Part shown: positions 1-12,800 of the stretch, in pieces
Numbering within the stretch: the stretch's first letter is position 1
How the letters are laid out: each line of letters begins with the position of its first letter
Assembly (NCBI GenBank): GCA_034696485.1
Contig: JAQIWT010000386.1
Location: 1 to 21,613 of the forward strand
Direction of reading: 5' to 3'
Source: Isohypsibius dastychi
Lineage: Eukaryota; Tardigrada; Eutardigrada; Parachela; Isohypsibiidae
DNA length: 21,613 nucleotides
Translations under genes and position numbers: made by a program
The notes under the pieces: generated by a model
Databases searched by the model: none
The model's input: only the letters and a program-made list of their open reading frames with translations
Told to the model about the DNA's origin: nothing

Positions 1-31
1 CCCCCCCCCCCGTTGGGGGGGGGGGGGGGGG
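1..31. repeat. C11-GTT-G17 homopolymer pair at the window edge
   Basis: Eleven C, then GTT, then seventeen G. The runs are complementary and could fold back. At a sequence end this often reflects an assembly or library artefact; a genuine G-run is possible because a G13 run also occurs at 5236-5248. Confidence 0.6.
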
Positions 32-251
32 TGACAAAAATGTTGAGTTCACAAGCCGTACAGATATCACACATCAAATCACTTTAACGATTAGGCAGCG
101 AATAACGGAGAAAAATTCATCAAAGTCCGCCTTTAAATGAAGCGATTCAAAAACTGTGGTGACTGCTTTCCACCTATCAACTCATTTTAATTCTGGCTAA
201 TAGAAACGTTCTATCATAAATTTCGTTCCAGTGAGACCCCCCACCCCTTCA

Positions 252-2174
252 ATGATTCAAATGAGCAAAACAACGTGGATTAGGCTACTGGTAGAGATAT
301 TCTGGTATGGTATAATACACTGTTGTTGTGAAGTTTTCATCCGCACAGGTCTTGCGATGTACAGACAGACTAACTTCCCACTGAAAAGTCGGAAGTTGAT
401 ATACCGGAAGCTAGCTCTGCCACATGACCTTGAACCACGAGATCAAGCTACAAACTCGTATCGAAGATCATCGGGAATACAGTCTGAGAAAACTACCGAC
501 GTCAACGCTCAATTTCAAGATTTTCTATTCGCTTCGTTTTCGGTCGATTTGGGCGCGGAAGTCACCGATGATTCTTTGCCAAAAAACGTTTTGTCGTGGT
601 ACAGGCAAAACGAGCTGAGAATCGAAATTTTCCAGCTGGAACCAGAACATCGGAAAACAGCTGTTTTTGAGTTTCCGTTTATTGAGAGAGAGAGTTCGCT
701 TCACTTGGTAGAAGAATGGGCTGAGGTGGAACAAGCAGCAGCTGACTTTGCATGTGCTGTGATCCCAAAACTCAAGGTTATCGAGTCGCATTTGGTCAGA
801 AACACCGCCACATTGAAAGAAATGTTCAATCAAACGTTGACATATACCAATTCCATTATCGAAGATGGCATCGCATGCTTCTGTAACGATCTCGGCCGGT
901 TGCGCATGTGTTACCCCGAAATTCATCCAATAAAGGACTGGATAAAAAAAAGGAATTCACTTCATTCTCAGTTATGTACAGTTGTCGACACTCGTCACAT
1001 GTCCATGCGGGTATTTCTAAGAAACCTGATGCGCAATAACGGATATTCGGACATAATCTTTGATTTACGGTAAGACTTGACACATCTTTGGAAATTCAGA
1101 ATGAATACGACATCAAACTTTAGGAACACATTTATGGTTATGGTACAAGCTGAAATTAACATGCTACGAAGAATTCTACGATTTTTGTGGACTGTCCTGT
1201 GTCATGTGATGGGCATTCAAGATGTGGGATTTCTTGCTCTTCCAAAAGTGTCGCTTCCATCCTATAAACTGGGTGGGAATTCTGCACCGACAATAACAGC
1301 GGATGATCCAGTTCCCCGACATGACACCGAGCATAGGCTCAGGAATTATATCGCTTCGGAAAGTCTGCCGTCTGATCAGGAATCTTTCTTAAGAATTGAG
1401 GAGGGGGATGACGAGTTTTGGAAAAACTGTTTGGAGATTTCTCGTTATACCATCAATCAATGCAAAAAATCATTCTTCAAACAACTGAAAAAGTTCAAGA
1501 TTCCAGTGAAAGACATGGACTCAGTTTTTCAAGTATACCCATCCACGCCACGTGACCATCCCACCTCACTTGTAAAAGAAGATGTCGAATATGGAAACAG
1601 TTTTGTCGAAAAATATCCCGACCCAACCCATTCCCGAAGCGCATCCTTAACGGCTACAAACTGTACTAGATTGACTGCTAGACGAACCGCTGAATCTCTG
1701 CAAAAATGGTGTCGACGGAAAGGAAAAAACTGGCTTAGTATTTTCGAAGTTTCCGATTTTGAAAGCCTGCTTTCAACGGTTAGTGCTGACAGCAGACAGG
1801 AAGAAAAAAATATCAACTGGAGCAGTCAAGTGGATGACCAAAGCAAGACCGGAGCTGAAACAAACGAAAAGCCGCAAAATGCTCGGAGAGCATCCAAACG
1901 TAGTGGAATGCATAGCAGCGTAGCAGTGAAGATGATTTGTCAGACGGTCCCTCAAGAATCGAGCGAATGTGTGGCAAAAATTCTCCGTATCGCAACCGAA
2001 TGTAAACGCCGATGCATCAGAGTTCGCAGCACTGCAGTCGAAACTTTCTGCATCCTAGATCAGTGTTTGCATGAAACCCATCGAAAAGAGCAGACCTACA
2101 TTGATGAATTTGCTAAAACCTCGTTGGTGGGTTTGGAAAGTGACCCAAGAATACTTGCAGCTGGTGACTTCTAA
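252..2174 (+). CDS. Unrecognised protein-coding gene with at least one 54-bp intron
   Basis: Function unknown. Two long open stretches in the same frame (to 1069 and 1124-2174) are separated by a GT-AG intron at 1070-1123 that contains a stop (TAA at 1071). The start is uncertain: ATG 252 gives about 622 residues and ATG 357 about 587. An upstream mini-exon with ATG 137, donor at 159 and acceptor at 231 would also join in frame. The first part has a helical, acidic stretch (ERESSLHLVEEWAEVEQ, then LKVIESHLVRNTATLKEMF) and several Trp and Cys residues. The second part has a polar, Ser/Lys/Arg-rich middle and a Cys-containing helical end. There is no signal peptide, P-loop or zinc-finger pattern. 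It lies tail to tail with the dynein gene; its 5' end may lie outside the window. Coding nature is likely from the open length alone. Confidence 0.65.
1070..1123 (+). other. Intron of the plus-strand gene (54 bp)
   Basis: GTAAGACTTG donor and AACTTTAG acceptor. It removes the in-frame TAA at 1071-1073 and keeps frame (CGG, then AAC ACA). A shorter alternative acceptor (TTCAG at 1095-1099) would give a 30-bp intron, also in frame, but 54 bp matches the intron size of the neighbouring gene. Confidence 0.6.
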
Positions 2175-2178
2175 TAAA
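2173..2178 (+). terminator. AATAAA polyadenylation signal overlapping the stop codon
   Basis: AATAAA shares its AA with the TAA stop (2172-2174) of the plus-strand gene. If it is used, the 3' UTR would be only about 15-30 nt. An ATTAAA-like variant near 2291 is an alternative, but that lies close to the 3' end of the dynein gene. Confidence 0.45.
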
Positions 2179-2343
2179 ATTCCTTTACTTCAAGCTTTCT
2201 TCTCAAGTTTATCATGTGAATTTTCCAGACAACCGCAATAATTCATCTGTCTTGCATTGTTTGATAACCTGAGAATGCATGAGCATAAAATATTAAAAAC
2301 CTGTGCTAAAATAGGAATGGTCTAAAACAGGAAATGAAAACAA
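2175..2343. other. 169-bp convergent intergenic region
   Basis: Holds the 3' ends of both genes and nothing else recognisable. It is AT-rich. No AATAAA was seen on the minus strand downstream of the dynein stop; only weaker variants such as GATAAA and TTTTATT are present. Confidence 0.7.
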
Positions 2344-3855
2344 TCAGATTTCTAACAAAAGAGCGACGCCAGCAAGAATCCATTTCGTTGGTTTGTCTTT
2401 TGCCTAAAGATGCAAAACATGTTCAAAACTCAAACTTGGTGTGGGTGATTGTGTTATACCTTTATTTTGAATGCAACTACGAATGTATTGCCCCTTGTCT
2501 TTATTTTGTACACCGGACATTCATACACTGCGCGTGCGTCCTCTTTATCAGCCGGGATCGCTCTCACAAATATAACCGGAAGAGGACAAAAAAGCTCCTT
2601 TACTTTCGCGTCTGTCACTACCCCCAGCTGCATATCCCACCGAGCTCCTTCCATATATAGCCCGTGAATGTACGATCCATCTCTTGATGAATAACTACAC
2701 TCATCTTTCTGTTTCTTCGTAACTTCGATTTGGAGAGTCATTCTGTCAAGTGGCCACTCGTTCTTTCTAGCAGTGACTTGCATTATAGCCGTCAGGAACG
2801 ATTGAGGGTTGAAAAGTCCGCCAAGCCAAACTGAGCAAGGAACTTTAAAATCCGTCGTCCATTCTGCCCAGAAAAGAGTTAAAAGTGTACGTGTACTTGT
2901 AACAGCATAAGTTACGCTCAAGCTCTTTTATTCTTGATGTCAGATCCAGAACCCAAGAAGAGAGCGTTCGCAACGAGGGATAAGCAACTTTCATCCATTC
3001 AGGCGGTACAATATCTAAATACAAAGCATTCGAAAGCTCATCCATTTGTGCAGATATCGTCAGTTCGCCTTTCAATCCCAGTTTTAGTTCTTGGAGAGAC
3101 CGTTTCATCTCATGTGTGAGCACATTCATTCGCTCGCACTCCTGGAGTGATACAACGGTGTACGGAGTCCTGTCCTCGGCACGAGCGTACATCTCCTGTA
3201 TGCTGAATGGAGGTGAAAGTTTGCCGATGATTGATTCGACTGCCGCTCCAATTTTCTCTTCTCTGGAACCAGTGCTAGCTCCACCTTCACTGGTATTCCT
3301 CGGCTGCATTTCAAGTATGGTACGAAATAATGTTTCCGAAGTCGCGGTGAGAAATCCGATTTCGGCATTTGGGTGGAGCCCGTACAAGTAAGGGGATTCC
3401 GTTGGCAAAAATTCGTCGATATAACTGTGGTATGATTTATAATCTGTTGGCGTGGGCAATCGGAAACCAGGCGCAAGATAGAAATCGTTATCAATCATTT
3501 CAGGTTTCAGAAATTCCTCCAGATAAGCGCGACACAATCTTCGGTCCCAGTCGTCTGTGATATGGCCACCATACATAATCTCTCCGAACAGATACCGTAA
3601 GTCTGTCCAAGGGACTTTTGCGTTGTTTTCGAGATAGTTAAACAATACGTTTGAGCTAATAACCAAGTCTCCTGCGTTGAAAGGATACGGACGATTCCAT
3701 CCTTGGGGTCCGAATTTCCTCCTTTCAGCCACAACTGCATGGAAGTAGCACAGAGCGAACAAAATTGACTTGAACTCTGTCTCACGGCTACATGACTCTA
3801 GTGTTTCCTGGTTGAAGTAATCGAGCGATTTGTGTAGATTGGCCAACATTCCAGT
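2344..3855 (-). other. Dynein exons 46-48: C-terminal domain, including a tiny last exon
   Basis: Exons: 3855-2916, 2863-2460, 2403-2344. Exon 46 has [75 protein letters not shown] and ends IKELE. A 52-bp intron leads to [59 protein letters not shown] and VAFKIK. The frame then hits a stop at 2454, but a 56-bp intron (2404-2459) leads to [19 protein letters not shown] and a TGA at 2344. That exactly replaces the conserved family ending, so the last exon is very likely real. Confidence 0.95.
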
Positions 3856-6800
3856 CTAAAAAAACGCGTTTTTGATTACTAGTAGCTTGGCGCAACAAAA
3901 ATGGCTTGAACTTACGGGTGGTTCATTTGTTATTTTGATGGAATTCTCTAACAGCCCCTGTGGAAGGATGTGCGCACTGGCGACTGGAGCCGGCTCAGCA
4001 CTCATGAACACACGGAAATCTTTGTGAGGGTTATCACTTAATCCTTCCAGCTTTTTGTCGAGCTTCGGCAGCCAGTTTTTTACAAGATGAATGTTCTGCA
4101 TAATTGAAAAAGAAACTCAGTGTCTAGTAGAACTCGAATGTCTATCTGACTCACTTGAAGGATAACCCAGTTCCCCTGGGTGGCTGCGAGATCCAGAGCG
4201 CGGTCTGCCACAGGTTCTTGTCCTTGTCCAAGCGACACGTTATGCAACTTTTGATTTTCAAATGTGAAACCAATTTTTTTTCCTAAAGCTTCGACGTCTT
4301 TCAAGGGATCCACTCCGCTCGATAATATAAAGAATACAGGTGTTGTCGGTCCAGTCTCCTCAAAAGACTTAGCGAACTCCATGGCACGATTTTCAACATA
4401 CCGCTCACCGAGTTTTTCTTCCACGAAAGCTCTGTTGAATAAAATGTTCGTTGAATATGAATTTCGATGATTCCCACAATTTTTAAGAATATTTGAGGAC
4501 GTCTAGCAATGCCCTATTTCTGAGCTGGCTGTCCGAAAATTGAATGACTATGATCGATCAGCGTGAAAACAGCAAAATAACACAGAATGGTACTTGAGCT
4601 GAGTTTCTATAGGACTCACTTGACAGCATAGACCATTCGATCTGGACGGAGAGCTCTCATGATCATCATTCTCTGCAAAGCGGATTTCCCCTTCCATTCC
4701 TGGGGTAGTTTCTCTCGTTCGGGATTATCACATTCGACTATCTTTTTCCACCGCTTGGCAGACCCTTCGATATCTTTATCAAGGTTTTTAAACTCCTCTG
4801 TCGCCGAAAGAGTCTGTGGTATTCGACAAAAAATGTCATTTATATCGCTACCCACAACGGCTTAAACCAACCCTACCTTCACAGTGCCCCATGAGGAATC
4901 ACTTAAAAAGTCAACTGGTGAAGTTGCTGTTGGATCGCTGGGCAGACGTAGGAAGTAATCTAGCTCCACGGCCGTCATATCTTTGGTTTGTTGGAGGACC
5001 TGGAAATCAAGAATCACGATTGCATTTATCTTAATCACTGGTGGTGCTTAATGTGAAATCTTGTGAAACGGATCTCTTGCCCCAGGATCGGACTCCATAT
5101 CTGCATCGTAACACTTTTTCTGATGATAACCTACTCAGTCTGTCGAGATTTACTTCCCTTCCCTACTTTGGGCAAAGTGCCATTCAGGTGTTCACGGTTA
5201 ACTTCGGCCGATTAAAATTCGAAAGTCAGGATGGAGGGGGGGGGGGGGATACTTCAGTGCAAAGTTCCCAGAGCGAGCATCTCGTCACGGGCTCTTTGAG
5301 AAACGTAGTCCCGGAATGAAGAAAATATTTCGTCATTAGAGACATCCGGAGCTGAGAGTTCTCAAGCTAGAGGCGCAATACAGAGCGAAGCACACTATCT
5401 GATTGGCTTGATACCTGTGGACCCTTTAACTGGTGCTGAATTCTGAATCCTGCCTTAATTTTGCTTGGCTCTGAGCTACCTTGCTCGGTTTTTTGTGGAC
5501 TCGGAGATTTTCGAGATTGTGTAGGGTGATGGGGTTATATTTGGCATTATTTTGAATCAAGTTTCCATTGTGTCACTATCATCCATCAAAGATCACCTGA
5601 AAAGCCATCTGTGCGGTGAAGATAATTTTGTCTCGTTCAAATAATCCCCTGGTTGTGTAGATGAAAACGTAGTATGTAATCGAGTCAATGAGGGCTTTAA
5701 CTCGGGCGTGTACATCTTCCGAGTGCGGTGTTTTGGCAATGGCAGCACGAAACACCACGTTGAAGGCTTCGAGTGAGAACTGATAAATGGGATTGATCTG
5801 CAGACAACTCATGTTAGAACTTCAAAACGATGAAGCAGCTCGTTATCTTCATACTTTGCTCATTTCATTAAGGATAAAGTACATCAGTGAAGCTCGCGCA
5901 GCCGCAGGGCGATAGGTCTCTCTGGCGGTGTTGATGTCTTGCTCGGTAACTCTGGCAGCATTGACCTTCTGCTCAACTTCTGTTGCCGTTCTTTTATTCA
6001 GCTCAAGACTTTCCACCAGCTCAACGTTGTCCAAAAAGTTTCCCTCTGCAGCTGACAGTTGGCGCAAGAGAGCATCTTCCAGTCTTTTCAGATCAATTTT
6101 GAAGTCGTTCTGTTGTTTGGTGAGATTTGACTTCAAAAGCTCCAGGTCAGGGCGCTCTGTGCGAACCACGGCAGCCAGCAACTGGTCTTCCAGACCCGAT
6201 CTCGTGACGGTGAAATTTATCAGTCTGTTCAAACATGATTTGTTCAAGCCGTTACTGAATTTTGTTCGCTCAAAAAACGTTTCTCTCACGCTGCTTGTGC
6301 CTGCATTTCTGGTCGATAGTGAGGATTTGCCAGCTTGGTATGAAGAACCAGCCTGAATTTGGGGTTGTACTCTACCTCTTTCTCACCGATTTTGATAGCG
6401 CTAGGGAGAACACAGTTCTGATCATGTTGCCTTTCGAAACGGTAAATTATATTGGTTCCTACCGTCCCTTTCGGACAGTGTTTCTCGCAATCAAGGGGTC
6501 TAAGATGGGTTCAGTTTCTTCACCCATGTTCTCGATGAGTGAGGGTTCCCCGGATGCGAGACTGTGTTCAAGCTTATCGAGATACCTAAGAAAAGATTCA
6601 GTAATAAATTCTGATCACATATGTGTCTAAGAGCTGCTAACCCTTTCTGTCCAAGTCTGATAATCTGTAGCCTTTCTGCATACATGCCTTTAACCCAGCG
6701 AATACCTTGGAGTTGGGGGTCAATCATCAATGGCCATCTCTCTGATGTCGTCAGAATGACTGCGTTCTCAGTTGACATGCGATCGCTAGGTAGTCCTTGA

Positions 6801-9800
6801 TTATTCCAGTTGGCAATTATAGCATCATCGGTCAGAATGGACAGAAAATCTATGTCGGGTGTAAGTGAAATCTTTGGCTGTAATTGGGATGAGGTAAATT
6901 TAGTGAAGATGTCAGATTGCGACGCAGCTCACGTTAAGACCCCGAAGGAATGGTTTCCATTTTCCTTCCATCAGGATCTGTCGATAGTTTCGGGTGAAGC
7001 TCCCAACGTATGAGACAAAGGCTGAGACCAGAAGAACATCTCCTGGTAGGGACTCCTCTGATTTTTTGAACGATTGTACTTGGTTTGCCCATCGCACGCT
7101 CTCAGAGCCCAATCCATCCACTGACAAACAAAATGTTATAGTTTTATTTTTCTTTGACAGCATTGTGTTGATATTGACTGCATTTTGTTACTCACTCAGC
7201 CGATTTGCCAGTACAATAACCCTTCCCGTCTTTTCTGTTTCTTTCATGGCTTTAGCTCTATCGGCTTCAGCGATGTCGAGTGCGGCTTTGAGCTTCTGAA
7301 GTTCACGTTCCTTTTCACTGAGTTTATTGCGGATCTCTTGCAGCTTGGCTTTTTTCTCCGCCATATCGGCAGTTGCTTGAGCCAATATCTTCCTCTTTGG
7401 TTCAACATCACAATAAACGCGATAATAGTTGACGATGCTAGAGAAGAAGCGTAAGAAATTAGCAAGATATCTTTGCACTTTCCAACTGAAGATTTTACAC
7501 ACGGCAAAACTGAGGGCAGGAATGAACTCACTTGATCACCCAAGAACATAACCCTGCAGCTGCTCTCGACTTCGATTCAACTTTCACTGGATCAAACTCC
7601 TCTTTTTTCAGATATGGCTCCACAGCTTTAAGGCAGTTTTCATGGATGTGTTCTTTATCATAGTTTCTTAGTTGATCAAGGAACTGATCGACCTTTGCCA
7701 TCATAATCTTGCAAGCCTTCCAAGATTTGTCTTTTGGAACCTTCCCTCCTGGAGCGAGAAGAATCATGACGGCGGCTGAAACATCAATGCAAGCCGGTGG
7801 AGGGGATCCGAACGACTTCAGTTCTGTCAGGTTGGTCTACTCCAGGAAAAAAATACTTTTTATCATCATGCGAGCTATTTTTCAGTTCAAACCTTATCCA
7901 AAGTGTCCAAGGCAGCCAATGCTGCTCTTAAGCTTGGTTCTGCTGCCGCCAGGTCTCTTTGACAATCACGCTCCTTTTTTTCTACTTCTGCCGCCACAAT
8001 GGACACGTTCTTTTCTTCTTGAGTGGCAATGCTGGTTTCATGGTTGACTTTGATGGTATCCTTCTCAACGTTTTCGATAAGCTTGTTGGTCGCTTCGTTT
8101 TTAATAGCCAGCTCTTCTTTAATTGTAGCAAGCTTGGCTTTCATATCGTCGACCTGGCTTGCTGTGCTGCGGATCTTCTGCAATCCGTTTTCTAGTCTGG
8201 CCATGTTCGTTTGAAGTTCCTGACTCTTATTTGTCAGGAGATTTGAATACAAACGGATATGCTCGAGGAAGCTCTTCGGAGTACAATAATTGTGCCGGCG
8301 CTCATTTTGTAGATATGTCACACTTATTTCATTCACTGACGTGTGGACGAAAGCCATGAACTGGCTGATGGGTTCTCGAAGCGGGATCTGAAATATCATC
8401 AATTCAAACACCGTTTCTCCGTTTAACAACAATTTCTAACTGGCAAAACTTCGATGTTTTGAAGGAACGTTTTGCTGACGGACATGAGGGCTTCCTGGGG
8501 CCATTCATGAAACCAATCAATCGTCGTGCAGTTCGTTATAGCAGGGAACTTTCTGCTTCTCGCACGAAGTGTGTCCCCAACAGGTGAAAAACACAGAATA
8601 ACCTTAAAGGACAAGACGACATTTTGACCGAATTCAAAGAGCTGTTGCAAAATTTTACTTTCAGATTGCGCCTGACACGGTCCAGGAAGAAGCGCCAAAC
8701 CCCGGCGTTGTCGTCATTCAGACCTTGTGACTTGACTTCGTTTCTCAAAGCACTTATGATGTCTTCTATGGCATCGGGAGGGAAAAGGTCCGGAATTTCG
8801 CCAGAGGCGAGCAGATCGTTGATCAGCACCAAAAACGATTCATCTGGAACCTGGCTATCAGTCATTAGAAAGACCGTGCTTTCATTTTTGACACCGGTTT
8901 TTCGAAAAACGTCGGCTAGATCTGCCTATAAGATTTCTTGTAATAAACCTGCTGAAAATAAGCTAAAAAGCCCCACTTTCAAGTCGTTGATTCCGTATCC
9001 TTTGCGCAGAGTTATCTGGTACACTGTTAAACCACTGATGTAAGCAGCAAGGCGAGATAGACTTTGTTTCCCGCTGCCACCAACTCCAACCAGCAAAGCA
9101 TTCGCTCGAGGAAGTTCCAAGATTCGATTTATACGGCAGCTGGAATAAACAGCAATGGACATTAGGTGGGTAAAGATTTTTCTTCATGTTGGGTGCATAC
9201 ATGTGCTCAATAGCATCTTGAAATAACACCAGGTTCATGGCGGGTAATTCATCGTTGTACATATTTAGTGCCCCAGTCAAGATCCTCTGAATATCTGGTA
9301 TGTTCTTCACGGAGGCATACTTGGGATCTCCAATTCCGTGTGCAAAATGACAATGAGGAAGGAAACGGTATTCGCTGTAATCTTTTTCGTTCATGAGTTT
9401 TGTTTTGATGGTGATGTCACCAATGATTTTGAGGAAATTATCAATATCTTTTTTCCCTATCAATTTGTCCTGGTAAACTCGAAGACTTTCATGCATCCAG
9501 AGTTTGACAAGGTCGTCTTTCGTTCGAATAATGTCTGACTTGCTGAAGAGGAGCCCCTGAAATAAACATTGTTGCTCGCTGCTCGAATGAAATCATCAGG
9601 TGCACTGACTTGGAAAACGTTGGAGAGATCTCTCAAATTGAATACATAATGGAATTTCACCGCGGTTGGCAGGAATGTTGCAGCGACTTTATTGTGAAGC
9701 GCCAGGGCAGCCTGAACGACTGAAGTAAGCGCATTTCGCACTGGGTCGGCGAACTTTTCAAAATGCTGGCTAGCGAAAGATCCGAAGATAGTCTGAGCAC

Positions 9801-12800
9801 ACTCTGTGGACGGAAATCCAACGGAAAACAGAGAAAAATGGCGCTGTTGAAAACGATTGTTACTAATAGGTTAATAATCATAAGATAATAGCAAGTTTAG
9901 TACTAACCTGCAGCCGTGGGGAAATAGTAAAGCTACCAGCTGCGGGGTTCATACATGCCAAATACTGGCAGTTCAGAATATCTTTCAGTATCAATTTCTG
10001 GCGATCGTACCAATGCCCGTAGTCAATATGCTGTTTGACGATGGTGTGGGGTTGACATGTGTAATATTTGTCTACTTCTGGCATGTTCATATCATCCAGG
10101 AAATAAATCATCCTTTTATTTCCGACTGGACCGTAGCTCTTGCCGGACTTTTTCTCCAGCGGTTTCTCCATGATGTTTTGCAACATCATTGATGTCGTAT
10201 AAAAGTTGAAAGCTATTTGTGTTACGGCGTAGTCGTCCGATGGGAGTTTTCGCAGTGCCTCTGCCATCAAAACAGATTTGCCAGAACCAGCTGGTCCAAC
10301 AAGCATTACGGGTTTGCGAACGCTGACAAGCTGCGTGATCAGGTATCGAATACGGACAGTCTCAGCTGTTTGCACTAGTTGGCCCTGCATGTGTTCCAAT
10401 GTTTAGTTTTATTCCGCCAGGGTCATTTTAAATCAAATATCTATACCTGAAGTGGTAAGTTTGGGTCGAGTGCGAATGGAGTGATTGCACTGGTCCAGGG
10501 TTTCATTTCCTTGGCTTTGTCATCCCAAAACAAATCAAAAACCGACTCAGTTCCGGAAAACTTGGATGTTTTGAACTCTTGGTTCCATATTGCGTTGAAT
10601 TCAGTTTTCTGGTCGATAGCCTGGTCTTGTAACAACGGACCACCAAATGCCCAAATGCAAGCAAAATGGAACCAAACTTCATAAGACTCTCGATTGAGTT
10701 CAGCCGCTTTGTCACTAGCAGGTAGCAATGAGTCCAGCAATGCACATAGTGTCTGCACGATACTAATGTCAGGTACTGGGATGGCTGTTTTGAGTTTGGT
10801 ATGATAAGCATCAATCAGGAGTGGAACATGCCGATCAAACAGTTGTGTCAAATATTGCCGCTCGGACGGATTCTCTTTGGAATTCATCCAACAATTCACG
10901 AAACTAGAAAACACGAAATGGATTCGACCGCAAAGGTGAGACAACAACTGACTTACGGCATCCAACCAATATCTGTGATATTAATGAAAAGAATTCCTGC
11001 TCTTGACACTGTTGCCGGTGTTGCCGTTTTCAAGTGGCTGATCTCAAAAACAAGCCGCATCGAGGGGTTCAGAGCAATTCGTTCATTGCTGGCTAGTGTC
11101 AAAACCTGTATCGGGTGATGTTTGGTCGTCTATTGTTACTATATGCTGATGTTTTACCTTGTTGTCGTCCATCACGGTATTGAGGCTCTCGATCCACATG
11201 GGATCAATGTCACCATCAAGAACAATCCATTTTGGACCGTCACCGGCAACATTAGCAAGATCCCGCATCGTTACAGCGAATAAACCTATAATCAGCGTCT
11301 GCATGGGCAATCGTCAATGAGCTTGTCTTACTCACCATCTCTCCAATCACCAGTGGATGGATTTTTGACTCCGAAAAGTTCGTCGTTTGAGACTGCTTTT
11401 GGATTGAGGTCGGATACTAGCGGTTTCCGTTTTTGATTCTGATAGCTTTTCATCAAGGTTTTCCAGACCTGTGTCTTTCCCGCTCCCGCGGCACCCAAGA
11501 TGAACACACTATGTCGAACATCGAGTAGCTCTTGGAACTGAACAACTTTGAGAACGAAGACTTCTTCAGGTTGGAGTTTAAGGTCCAAAGTGGCTCGTTT
11601 GATATTGGACTCGAGTTCTCGATCCCTCTTTCGGGGAACATTAATGGCTGGAAAGAGATCCCCGATAAGTCCCATGAAAACCGGCATGTCTTCTGCAACG
11701 ATCTTTGGTATGTTGAAATCCCGAAGTGCTCTCATGAGCACCTGATCTTCTGATCGATCCCGGTCATCACGCTTCAGCTTTCCGGCAACAACCAACACGG
11801 ACTTGATAGCTCGCAACCCCCAATCGTAATGCGCTTGCTTCGAAAGTAGCTCTTTACACAAACTATACAGAGTCACGAATTTCCTTGCCAATAGTTTAGC
11901 GTTGATGAATCCTTTTGATACTAGCTGAATTTCTGCAATCAACTCGAAATCAGGTACGACCATTGCGCATGGCCGGAATAATGCCTTGAGATTCTCTGGG
12001 AGTTCTGTTCGACCAGCGTATCCGGGGTTCATTGTGATGAACAGCCCCTGTCAAAGCTTCAAAGTTATTTTTGAACATGCGGGCGTATCACTGCAACGTA
12101 CCACGCTCGATCTCAGAATTATGTCTTCTCCAAGAAAGTTGAACCGCTTCTTCTTTGCCTTGATGGCATCTTGAATACATTTGACCTGCACCGCTACGAC
12201 CGAGAGCACTTCGACTGCGATGCGGTTAAATTCATCGAAACATCCCCAAGCGCCTGTTTGAGCCAGGCCCTTATAGATATCTCCGATACCCTAAATAATC
12301 AGAGTTTGCGCTGGAAAGAACGGTAATTGCTCCTCTTCGAAGATACCTTATAGTCCATTTGCTCTGAACAGTTAAACACGTAAACCCGACAACCCAAAGC
12401 CCTCCCCAAATCTTTGGTCGTTTCGGTCTTGCCTGTTCCAGCTGGTCCAGCCGGTGCTCCACCAAGAATTAAATGTAGAGACTGGGTCAGGGTTATATAG
12501 CACCTGGAAATAACCCTGTGACTTATCCATTAGGCAGGAACCATGGTATAGTACCTGTCGGTGAGCGGTGTTACGACCAATCGTGGAGTATTACCCAGAT
12601 ACTCGTAATCCTGTCAAAAGCGACATCTTTGCATTGGGAGGAAAAAACATGCGGTTTTCTTACATACGTATTGAAACTGCGCGTCACAGATGTTTGCATA
12701 GCAGCTTCCTTGCTTGAAGTCCCACCTATGTCGCAGTTGGGCTTGCCAGGCAAATGCGCTGATGTGATCGATTTTGTTTGTCACAAGCTTGCCAACAGTG

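Larger units (their letters stand above)
3916..5797 (-). other. Dynein exons 41-45: AAA6 module
   Basis: Exons: 5797-5597, 4999-4877, 4813-4620, 4431-4155, 4095-3916. Blocks: [173 protein letters not shown]. Two long introns lie here (597 bp at 5000-5596 and 188 bp at 4432-4619). Both flanks join in frame at family spacing, so neither hides a dynein exon. Confidence 0.95.

Noticed and set aside
525-926. 133-codon minus-strand open frame
   Set aside because: Opposite the longer plus-strand frame, which has a consistent two-exon structure; no recognisable protein.
2454-2459. TAA at 2454 as the end of the dynein gene
   Set aside because: The conserved terminal block is present downstream at 2344-2403 behind a good 56-bp GT-AG intron, and the joined sequence matches the family ending without a gap.
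5928-6356. 142-codon plus-strand open frame
   Set aside because: It is antisense to dynein exons 39-40 (AAA5), whose protein matches the family throughout; the open frame is a shadow.
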